DNA of 64,000 nt from Farysia itapuensis. Lineage: Eukaryota; Basidiomycota; Ustilaginomycetes; Ustilaginales; Ustilaginaceae. The position numbers and the translations under genes are program-made. The stretch covers positions 62,001-126,000 of the forward strand of contig JALBYC010000012.1 in NCBI GenBank assembly GCA_023212645.1, given 5' to 3'. The notes under the pieces were generated by a model. It made no database searches and was not told the DNA's origin. It worked only from the letters and a program-made list of their open reading frames with translations. Shown here piece after piece: positions 47,452 through 55,505 of the stretch (positions are counted from its first letter, which is position 1; every line of letters begins with the position of its first letter).

Positions 47452-50025
47452 ATGTCCCAGCTAGCTGCGCCAAGCGCGCCAGCAGGTCGAATGGGCGCAT
47501 CCTCGCCGTTAGCAGGGAATGCAGTGCTCCACGATCGGCCGGGACAGGAGTCTTACAATGCTCCCCCGTCACCGGCGCTCGCCGCACCTGGGACCGGTCC
47601 ACATCTGCTCTCACTCAAGGTCATGCGCATTTCAGCACCTTCCCTCGCCGTCGCTGACTTTCCCTACTATGAAGTTGGGTCAGGTGCGATAGATTCGGTT
47701 CTGGGCGCTGTACAGTCTGGCATACCAGCGTCTTTTGAGCAAGATCTCCTATCGTCAGTGCCGGTGACAAGTCTGGCGGGGGCAGGCGCAAGTTGGCCCA
47801 TCAGCAATGTCCTCGTCTTGCCAGACTCCTTTGGCACCATCTTTCTGGGTGAGACGTTTCGCGCCTACCTGTGCATTCGGAATGAGAGCCAGCTGGCGAT
47901 GCGCGAGCCAAGTCTGCGCATCGAGATGCAGATCGGTGACTCGCCGTCGGCAGAGCACAATGCTGCCGGACGAGTGCAGCTTCAGTACCTGATCCTACCA
48001 GAGCCCACGTCGCAAGATGCATCCGGGCACGATATCTGGGAGCTGGCCCCAGGTCAAGCGATGGAAACCACCTCAAGCTACGACATAAAGGACCTCGGTG
48101 CTCACGTCCTCGTCTGTACAGTAGGGTACAAAGCACCCGTAGCGTCACCATATGGTGAGACCGTGTGGCAAGAACGGTCGTTTCGCAAATTCTACAAGTT
48201 CCCAGTGCCAACGTCGCCCATTTCAGTGCGCACCAAGGTGCATAACCAACGCAGTGCTGCTGCATCTATGCACCCGGACTTTGCAGTCAGACAGCAGGTG
48301 GCGCTCGAAGTGCAGGTCCAAAACATCTCCGGAAGCTCGCTCGTCTTTGAAGGGCTCAACCTTCGACCTGCCAAAGGGTGGAGTTGGGACAGCGTCGATC
48401 GGCCATCCATCGCACCTCGTTCCGACCCTGACAGCAGCTCAAAGCACAGATCCGATATGTGGACCGGATCGCACCAATTCCTCCCCGACGGCGATGTGCG
48501 GCAGTATCTGTTCACGCTGACGCCTTCGTCCGCCGAGTTTGAGAGGTACGCGGTCGATCACGGCGCAAGTCCCGAGGGTCTGCACGTTGTCGGCGATCCG
48601 ATAGGCAATCTGGACATCAGCTGGAGGATGGCACAAGGTGAGCCAGGAAGATTGCAGACATCACAGCTATTGCGACGTCGGATCTATACCCCGCCAATAC
48701 CCTGTCATCCAACACGCACCAAGCCTGGCCACTTCCCGGATCCGTTGCTGTTCGTGCAACTGACAGTCCGCAAAGAAACACTGGTCACACTTTCAGCTCT
48801 GGCGCCGGGAAGTGATGTGCAGCTTGGCTTCAGCCTCGCCGTGGACGACGTTTCCGCTCCCAAAAGGGCAGTCCCCAGCGTGCCTACCGCCACCAGCAAG
48901 CCTAAGGACAATCAGCCACCAGAAGAAGATGAGGACGACGATAAACCGCTGTCCGAGATTGCAGCCAGCTCGCCAAACGCTAGAGCACGAGGGTCGCGAT
49001 CAGTCTCGGTGACCTCGAACAACGCGTCTGTCCCAAGCGAACAAATGCCTACGAGGTCAGTGGTACTAAAAAGGACTTTCAAGTTGGCCGTACAGCACTG
49101 CACCGTCGAACGAAGTGCGCCCGCGGAAGTCATAGTCCCACAAAGCAACTCGCGGGCAGACGGTGCCCGATTAACGGCAGAAAGATCGTCGACACCAACA
49201 CTCGGCCCACACACTTCCAGTGGGCTGCTCGGTCGAACGCGTTTGCAGGCGAATCTCTCCAACCTTGTGCGCAACACGTCCTTATCAGTCACCAGTGCCA
49301 ATCCTTTGCGTCGCAACCCACCGCAGCAACAAAAGACAAGAGCCTCGATGGATGTTGATGACACGCAAGAGTACCGCACAGGCTCACCGCAAGGAGGTCC
49401 ATCGAGGACGAGCACGCCCGGCCTTCCGCCAGCGCTCCCCACCAAATCGCTCCCGGAGGCTGCGGCGGAAGAAGACCAGCAAGCAGCGTTCTTACCTCCA
49501 CCGGTGCTGAATTGGGCCAGTGTGTCCCGTCTGTACGCCGAACATATCGAGGCACACGCTCAGGCTCTGTCGCGTCCTCAGCCAACTGAAGCAGGTCTCC
49601 AAATTCCGCTGTCAATGTTCCCGTCACAAGACGGTCTCGGGCATCAAGGTGCGACAACCGAATTCATCGGTTCCAGTCTGGTGCTGTTGCCCGAGATTTC
49701 ACTTGATCTGCCACTCAAGTGGGATCCCGTGGACGCTACATTCAGTGCAGCTCAGCCGGACAGTGGTGCACACGGCCAAGCCAATTTCGATCTGTCCTAT
49801 GCCATCTCCACCAGTACTCCAGGCGGTGACGGTGTGGTGAGGTTTGGCGCTCTTCGGGTAATGCTCCTAGGCTGGACTGATCATCTCTCTCACGACGACG
49901 ATGACAAGGACACAAGCTGGCCGCATGACGGTCCTCAAACGGTGGAGCTGGAGCAGGCTATTGTTCTTAAAGAACTTCTGGTTGCGGCCGAGGGAGTGTT
50001 GGAGCAACCACCCGCATATATATAA
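47452..50025 (+). CDS. TRAPPC13-like trafficking protein (DUF974)
   Basis: Subunit of the TRAPP tethering complexes in vesicle trafficking and Rab activation; budding yeast lacks a clear counterpart. It has 857 residues from the ATG at 47452 (MSQLAAPSAPAG). The N-terminal Ig-like region carries LSLKVMRISAPSLA, LPDSFGTIFLGETFRAYL, NESQLAMREPSLRIEMQ, the segment from YDIKDLGAHVLVCTVGY, and FRKFYKFPVPTSPISVRTKV, the DUF974 core. Two further beta-rich regions follow, interrupted by a disordered segment (about residues 480-680) rich in Ser, Pro and acidic residues. There are no introns. TRAPPC13 membership is by core motifs. Confidence 0.85.
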   Translation: MSQLAAPSAPAGRMGASSPLAGNAVLHDRPGQESYNAPPSPALAAPGTGPHLLSLKVMRISAPSLAVADFPYYEVGSGAIDSVLGAVQSGIPASFEQDLLSSVPVTSLAGAGASWPISNVLVLPDSFGTIFLGETFRAYLCIRNESQLAMREPSLRIEMQIGDSPSAEHNAAGRVQLQYLILPEPTSQDASGHDIWELAPGQAMETTSSYDIKDLGAHVLVCTVGYKAPVASPYGETVWQERSFRKFYKFPVPTSPISVRTKVHNQRSAAASMHPDFAVRQQVALEVQVQNISGSSLVFEGLNLRPAKGWSWDSVDRPSIAPRSDPDSSSKHRSDMWTGSHQFLPDGDVRQYLFTLTPSSAEFERYAVDHGASPEGLHVVGDPIGNLDISWRMAQGEPGRLQTSQLLRRRIYTPPIPCHPTRTKPGHFPDPLLFVQLTVRKETLVTLSALAPGSDVQLGFSLAVDDVSAPKRAVPSVPTATSKPKDNQPPEEDEDDDKPLSEIAASSPNARARGSRSVSVTSNNASVPSEQMPTRSVVLKRTFKLAVQHCTVERSAPAEVIVPQSNSRADGARLTAERSSTPTLGPHTSSGLLGRTRLQANLSNLVRNTSLSVTSANPLRRNPPQQQKTRASMDVDDTQEYRTGSPQGGPSRTSTPGLPPALPTKSLPEAAAEEDQQAAFLPPPVLNWASVSRLYAEHIEAHAQALSRPQPTEAGLQIPLSMFPSQDGLGHQGATTEFIGSSLVLLPEISLDLPLKWDPVDATFSAAQPDSGAHGQANFDLSYAISTSTPGGDGVVRFGALRVMLLGWTDHLSHDDDDKDTSWPHDGPQTVELEQAIVLKELLVAAEGVLEQPPAYI

Positions 50026-50332
50026 ACCGCAACTCTTTGCAATATAATCGCAATGAGCCTTGACGCTCGAGTGACCCGAATAGCACTTGTTTCGGGCAAA
50101 GAGAGCTTCTCGTGTCGACATTTGAGCTTTGCATGTCCAGCAGTGTGCGAGGGCGGCTACTTTGCTGCCTGACTTGCGAAGATTCTCGGCTCTGGGGTGG
50201 CTAAATGGCTTGAGTAACTCTGCCCTTCGCGTGTACCGAGATCCGAATTTCTTGAATGAAATTTTGATTTTTTTGGCGAGTATTGTGGACTGGCAACCCT
50301 TCCTGGCATAGACGTTGGGGAAGACGATCAAG
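50026..50332. other. Intergenic: TRAPPC13 3' region and UTP23 promoter
   Basis: A 307-bp gap between two genes on the same strand. No element was recognised. Confidence 0.45.
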
Positions 50333-51289
50333 ATGCGGCAGAAACGGGCCAAGGTGTACCGCAAGCTGATGCACCAGTACGAGCTGCAGTTTGGTTTCCG
50401 CGATCCATATCAGCTGCTGGTGGACGATACGTTTGCGTTGGCACTGGCAAGATACAAGATCACGGACACTGTTCATCAATTCTCCAACGTGTTGCAGAGC
50501 AAGAAGGTCAAGCCTCTGATCACACAATGCTGCATGGTCGCACTGTACAATTTGGGGAAAGAGCATCAAAATGCGGTGGATATTGCCAAGCAGTGGGAGC
50601 GCAGGATGTGCAATCATCGAGAGGCAATTGACCCGGTCGACTGCGTCAAGCAGTGCGTGGGAAGTCACAACAAGCACCGCTACATTGTCGCCTCGGAGCG
50701 GGGCGAGCTTCGGCGTGACTTGAGACTGAAAGTCGTCGGACTTCCCATGATGCATTTTGCCCAAGCGGTCATGGTCATGGAACCCATGTCTCCATTGACA
50801 AAGACCCAGATAGAAGCGAACGAGTCGCGCAAGCTCAGCCTACCTGCATCCGAAGCATCCCTCCTGCGGAATGCACCCAAAGTAAACGTCGACATTGTCG
50901 GAGGCGAATCTGCCGATTCAGATGACGCGGAAGAGGTCGCAGCAGAGCCAATACCCCAATTGCGCAAACCTCGAGGTGCAAAAGCTCCCAACCCACTCTC
51001 TGTCCGCAAATCCAAAACACCCAAGCTGACAAAGGAGGAAAAGATGCGCAAGGAGCAGGAACTCAAGAAGCTCAAGCAAAAAGCAGCTGCCAAAGCTCGT
51101 CTCGAATCTGGCGCCAAGAGTGCACCGGTCACCAACGAGGCCGCACTCAAACGGAAACGTGAAGAACAGCCTGCAGCAGCAGCAGTGTCAGCAGACTCTG
51201 TTGAAACTCAAAGATCCAACGGCGAGGCGAGTAAGCGCAAACGTGGGAGCAGAGGCGCTGCCAAGAAACCTTCTCCCGAAAAGCTCTAG
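50333..51289 (+). CDS. UTP23: rRNA-processing protein UTP23
   Basis: Nucleolar small-subunit processome factor with a degenerate PIN domain, linked to snR30 release and 18S rRNA processing. It has 318 residues. The ATG at 50333 opens MRQKRAKVYRKLMHQYELQF, matching the conserved MRQKRAK start; the frame above starts only at TTG. Motifs are FREPYQ-type DPYQLLVDDTF, KPLITQCCMVALYNLG and the Cys/His set RRMCNHREAIDPVDCVKQCV followed by NKHRYIVASE. The C-terminus is a Lys-rich tail with nuclear-type basic clusters (KRKRGSRGAAKK). There are no introns. Confidence 0.93.
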   Translation: MRQKRAKVYRKLMHQYELQFGFRDPYQLLVDDTFALALARYKITDTVHQFSNVLQSKKVKPLITQCCMVALYNLGKEHQNAVDIAKQWERRMCNHREAIDPVDCVKQCVGSHNKHRYIVASERGELRRDLRLKVVGLPMMHFAQAVMVMEPMSPLTKTQIEANESRKLSLPASEASLLRNAPKVNVDIVGGESADSDDAEEVAAEPIPQLRKPRGAKAPNPLSVRKSKTPKLTKEEKMRKEQELKKLKQKAAAKARLESGAKSAPVTNEAALKRKREEQPAAAAVSADSVETQRSNGEASKRKRGSRGAAKKPSPEKL

Positions 51290-51682
51290 TCACATCACCT
51301 GGGTCGACAAAGTTTCCCCCCTCTCCGTTGCACTCGCATTTCCCCTGTACTCTAGACAAATTTGCAATTCGATCCAGCAAGCCCTTTTGCACAGCGTGGC
51401 AGACTGGATGCAAAGCCAGCCTTGCGCCCACATGGTTGATTGTCTGCGACTGCCGAGAAGGGGAAATTAGCCACCCAGATCTTCTACCCCCACGAGGAAT
51501 GAGGTAATTCGGCTGCCAATGACGATGACACTTCATCTTGGGCCGCTGATCAGCGTTGGAGGGCTAGATGTTGGCCTCCCACCTGCAGACCAGAGTGGGA
51601 TTCATTTGTTCACCTGCTGAAAACTTTGCCAGTCCTCTTCTCTCTCTTCACCTTCTCAGTTGCCTTTTGGTCTCGCTCGAGG
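51290..51682. other. Intergenic: UTP23 3' region and membrane-protein leader
   Basis: A 393-bp gap. Its last ~60 bp are CT-rich and stay in frame with the downstream gene. No independent gene was seen. Confidence 0.45.
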
Positions 51683-53500
51683 ATGGCAGGCAAGAGGATG
51701 GAGCGACATCGTCGCACTTCAGCATGGCTAGCGTCGAATGTCGCCAAGCGTCAATACAGCACGCGTGTTCAGTTTGACGACACGGATCCACGCATCACGT
51801 ACCAGCAGAGCAATTGGTATGCGGCGCAGAATATGACCGGACGTGGATACAACGGTACAGCTACCATGACCATGACCAACGACTCATGGCTACAGCTTCC
51901 TTATTCTGGCGGCTCACTCACTCTTGGCTTTTTGCACAACGGTCAGGCTTTCTCCGGCTCGCTCGCTCTGGATGATGGTACATCATATGCCCTGAGCGTA
52001 CCCGAAAGCGCAGAGAGCACAACGATTCTTACACCCAAAAGCTTTACATACGAGCACTTGGCGTGTGGCAACCATACCGCTACACTCACAATCGATATTC
52101 CTGCTAACGACGCCAACGACACGCGGTCGGAGGTTTATTTCGACTGGTACAGTTACCCCTTGCCCAGCACTGCCGACTGTCCAGTCGCGAGCAGGAATAC
52201 CACCGGGTCGGCATCGTCGTCAGGAGCGCTGGATCTTCGCGCCGCACCTCCCGAGCTGAAAACAGTAGCAATCACCGTAGCCAGCGTCGTCGCCGGCATC
52301 CTCATCCTCGGTATACTGGCGTGTCTGCTTCGCACTCGACGCCAGAAGTACGAGAACAAGAAACGCGGGGTGCTGGGTCTCCATCATGGAAGCAAGTCGA
52401 CATTTGACCCGTCAAGTACCGACGAGCCAACCCGACCTGCTCCAGTGCGCTCGGCACGCAATGAGCCAACTCCGCGCTTTGCCAAGGATGCAGAACAGCC
52501 CGTCCGTCCCTTTCGCCCGAACCATGTGATGCTGAGTGAGCAGGATCGTCGCCAGATTGACGATGTCGTGCAGCCCGCGAACCTGCATCACTCAAATTCA
52601 ACAGGATCAGACGCTGTGATGACGCAAAAACGCTCTTCGTGGTGGAGCGTTGGTGGTACAAGATTCAAGGTACCCTCACGTTTTAGTCTGGACGGCCCTC
52701 GACGAGCTGAAACGCCCAACTTCAGTCTACCAACGTCGTTGCAGCCCAAAGCGGAGCAAACGGCGGGAGACGCTTCGGTGGAAAGCGCCGAGCTGACCGT
52801 GGGTCCGCGCATGTCGCAGCTGGCTTATCTGCAGGACGAGACGCCGAGCACGGCATCCATGTCGTTTTCGGCGGCGGTTATGTCTACTGCGCCGCTGTTT
52901 GCGAACCGTCCGCGCACGGCGCCGGAGAGAGTTGTCAGGTATACATCGGGCTCGCCGGATGTGGAAGTCATGTTTGAGCTGGTGGACAGCCGAGATGCGG
53001 TCACCAAGCACGCCGGCACACCCGTTCGTCCTCGAACCGCAGACGGTAGGGAGAGTAAGTGCGGTCGAGGGGCTGAGCAAAATAGACGTATGACGTCGCT
53101 CGATACACAGTGGTCGCGTGCATCGGCGGCGGACAACAGCATCGTCGTTGACACCAGCGCGCCCGTGCTAGCCCGTCTCATTGACGACTACGTCCCCCAG
53201 CACGCCGCTGACTCCAGTGTCACGGCCGACAACAGCACGGTAGTCCTCGCCCGTCTCATCGAAGACTACGTGCCCAACCAGTCAACCAGCGTTGATAACC
53301 CCATCGAGACTCTCGCTCCCTCAACGCTATGCCGAAACACTACGGCCAATACCCCACCACCTTGCTCTGCGGTACCCACAGCCCGCGCTTGCAGCCCATG
53401 CTCTCCCCCACGCCCACTCAAATCGGGCAAGCGAAAACGCATAGACGCAGACCCGGACACCGTCGGTTACCAGTCCTTCGCCGCCCGTCTTGGATCTTAA
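51683..53500 (+). CDS. Predicted single-pass membrane glycoprotein
   Basis: A 605-residue protein of a common fungal layout. An extracellular domain with the opening VQFDDTDPRITYQQSNWYA has many N-glycosylation sequons (NMTG, NGTA, NDSW, NHTA, NDTR, NTTG). One transmembrane helix lies at about residues 193-216 (ITVASVVAGILILGILACLL), and a long disordered cytoplasmic tail follows. FDDTDPRI and the W-rich strand pattern recall jelly-roll ectodomains of fungal surface proteins. From the ATG at 51683 no good signal peptide is seen (MAGKRMERHRRTSAW...). In-frame codons just upstream encode a hydrophobic run (LPVLFSLFTFSVAFW) without an ATG, so the true start may lie in an unrecognised upstream exon. 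Function is unknown. Confidence 0.75.
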   Translation: MAGKRMERHRRTSAWLASNVAKRQYSTRVQFDDTDPRITYQQSNWYAAQNMTGRGYNGTATMTMTNDSWLQLPYSGGSLTLGFLHNGQAFSGSLALDDGTSYALSVPESAESTTILTPKSFTYEHLACGNHTATLTIDIPANDANDTRSEVYFDWYSYPLPSTADCPVASRNTTGSASSSGALDLRAAPPELKTVAITVASVVAGILILGILACLLRTRRQKYENKKRGVLGLHHGSKSTFDPSSTDEPTRPAPVRSARNEPTPRFAKDAEQPVRPFRPNHVMLSEQDRRQIDDVVQPANLHHSNSTGSDAVMTQKRSSWWSVGGTRFKVPSRFSLDGPRRAETPNFSLPTSLQPKAEQTAGDASVESAELTVGPRMSQLAYLQDETPSTASMSFSAAVMSTAPLFANRPRTAPERVVRYTSGSPDVEVMFELVDSRDAVTKHAGTPVRPRTADGRESKCGRGAEQNRRMTSLDTQWSRASAADNSIVVDTSAPVLARLIDDYVPQHAADSSVTADNSTVVLARLIEDYVPNQSTSVDNPIETLAPSTLCRNTTANTPPPCSAVPTARACSPCSPPRPLKSGKRKRIDADPDTVGYQSFAARLGS

Positions 53501-53546
53501 GCTCCCTACACATGCTTGGTTTCGTCCATGTCTACTACTACTACTA

Positions 53547-55367
53547 CTACTTTGCAAAGTCGCCTCCAAATTCGAGTGCGACGCGGTCGTCTAATTTGAA
53601 TTCACCGATGCGCTTCCATCCCATAGCGGTGCACCATGCTTCGTCGCGCGGCTGATTTTGGTCGCGGTCCTTGAGCGTGGATGTGCTGCGTTTGAGGAGA
53701 GCGGAGAAGGATTGCAGTGTGCGCGCGGGATGACTTGCGGCAGAGAGGACCGCTCCAGGGATCGAGGTGATGGGACGCTCAAACAGGGTGATGCTGGCCT
53801 GGCAGCGGTAGGATTGGTGACAGTAACCTGGCGCCCAGCCACCGGGCATCGGACCAGGCATCTGGGTCGCAAACGTATGTGGCTCACCGTGAACAAAGAT
53901 GCGCGCCCACCTGCGGTAGTCCCACACCTGAATCTCGAGTATCTTGCGCGCGTAATCACGACGGATGGTGAATCCTACGCCGTAGTGCACTCTGGCTGTG
54001 CTCTTCCCATCGGCGAAAGAGATGCCGGGACCTAGTGCAAAGGGCGGGGTAAAGTCCCACTCGATCTTGCGCAGGCCGTTATCGACTCGAATGCCGATCA
54101 GGAAGGCTGTGAGGCCGAGGGTGGAGCCTCCGGCGCACATGAGGCGGATCACGGGCTCGGCTTTGCGCAGACGTCTGGGTGACGTCGCAGCATCGTGCAG
54201 CGCAGAAGCGCCCTGTATCCACATCCACCCGGTCGGAAAGGACTGGCCGTGGTTCTTCTCGTGGTGAAAACTGGCAGGTCCTGCTGCAACGGCGTCCAGC
54301 GTCTCGTTATGCCCCCTTGTCGCATACCCGTGCTCGACATGCTCGACGCTAAACGTAGCTGGCGCGCCAGACGTATGCACATACCAATGCAGCGGTAGCA
54401 ACAAGCCAAGATGCTGCAGCAAAGACTCGGGACCCCTCGAACCTAGCGGCAGCTTGGTGAACAGGGACCTTGGGGAGCACCAAGGGTTGTGTGCATTGGT
54501 GCGTATGCGTACCCGCGTCCCACTAGGTGCGCCCTCGTTCTGATTGCTGGGCACGGTAACGTCCAGTGTGACATTACCGTGCTTGGTGACCGACATGAAG
54601 CCGTAGCTCTCGCCGGGGTTGTCTGGACACGGTAGTTCGAGTCGAAACGGCTGCACCTGCTTGTTGCCCACTTTGGGGCCGAGCTTCAACTTCCACTTGG
54701 GTATGTAGGTGGTCAGTTCGAAGCTTTCGCCCGAGCTAGGTGCTGCAGTGGGGACTGCGTTGGGCGGACGCTTGCTGCCCCGTCTCTTTGTCGGGCCTGA
54801 AGGCGCAGTGTAGGTATCCGCCTCTTCTTCTTGTCGGGCTGAAAGCTTTCCGAGTTGCTTGGCCTCTTCACCGTGGACAATCCATCGAATGTAGACGCAG
54901 ATGCGTTGGTCCACCGGAGCAGACTGGAGCTCGCAAATGACGACGATGAGGTCGCCCGGTGCCACAGTAGGTAGCTGCATCCTCTGCGCGGACTTTCCGT
55001 TGGCTTCTTGCTTGAGGACGGACACGTACGACTCGGGAGAGACAGCTAACGCGGACGAGCCTAGGAACGGTTGTGCGGCGGTAAGCATAGTGTGAGCAGG
55101 CTGCACTCGGTCCGACCGCGGGGAGGGGGTAGGGGAAGGCGGACCTGACCAGGCCGATGTCTCCGTCTGGCCATGGCTGCTGCCCGCAAGGCGTGGTATC
55201 CTCGATGGAGAGCTGGCAGCAGCTGCATTGGACGGCGTATTGAGCGAGTAGGACGAAGCAGTACGGCCCGAATGTGACTGCAGTCTGATGAAGAAGCCCT
55301 CAAACTCTGAGCCAGCGACGTGAGTGGGCGGGAAGGGATCAGCTGCCAGCGGTAGTAGCCACGACAT
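53547..55367 (-). CDS. Tocopherol-cyclase-like protein
   Basis: A 606-residue protein from the ATG at 55367 (MSWLLPLAADPFPPTH). The N-terminal half has a lipocalin-like fold pattern (GFFIRLQSHSG, LHWYVHTSGAPATFSVEHV). Then comes the signature ASFHHEKNHGQSFPTGWMWI, which resembles the EKNWGxxFPxxWxW motif of plant and cyanobacterial tocopherol cyclases and related CrtC/Svf1-type beta-barrel proteins. LTAFLIGIRVDNGLRKIEWD and IRRDYARKILEIQVWDYRRW continue the resemblance. Fungi are not known for tocopherol synthesis, so the substrate is probably another hydrophobic molecule. It ends 46 bp from the convergent membrane-protein gene and is divergent from the GH5 gene. Confidence 0.68.
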   Translation of the reverse strand: MSWLLPLAADPFPPTHVAGSEFEGFFIRLQSHSGRTASSYSLNTPSNAAAASSPSRIPRLAGSSHGQTETSAWSGPPSPTPSPRSDRVQPAHTMLTAAQPFLGSSALAVSPESYVSVLKQEANGKSAQRMQLPTVAPGDLIVVICELQSAPVDQRICVYIRWIVHGEEAKQLGKLSARQEEEADTYTAPSGPTKRRGSKRPPNAVPTAAPSSGESFELTTYIPKWKLKLGPKVGNKQVQPFRLELPCPDNPGESYGFMSVTKHGNVTLDVTVPSNQNEGAPSGTRVRIRTNAHNPWCSPRSLFTKLPLGSRGPESLLQHLGLLLPLHWYVHTSGAPATFSVEHVEHGYATRGHNETLDAVAAGPASFHHEKNHGQSFPTGWMWIQGASALHDAATSPRRLRKAEPVIRLMCAGGSTLGLTAFLIGIRVDNGLRKIEWDFTPPFALGPGISFADGKSTARVHYGVGFTIRRDYARKILEIQVWDYRRWARIFVHGEPHTFATQMPGPMPGGWAPGYCHQSYRCQASITLFERPITSIPGAVLSAASHPARTLQSFSALLKRSTSTLKDRDQNQPRDEAWCTAMGWKRIGEFKLDDRVALEFGGDFAK

Positions 55368-55505
55368 GGGGTATTGAGAAAGGAAGCGAGGAATGATGGC
55401 ATCAACGGAGCTGTCAGAAGAAGAATGCTTCTCAAAGGGTCCAAAGGCACTAACTTACCTCATTTCTTCTTGTCTTCCGGCGGAAAAGTTTGTTGCACTA
55501 AGACG
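55368..55505. promoter_or_regulatory. Divergent promoter, tocopherol-cyclase-like / GH5
   Basis: A 138-bp spacer between divergent start codons. It also holds a GH5-frame extension without good family resemblance (an in-frame ATG at 55425). Confidence 0.5.
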
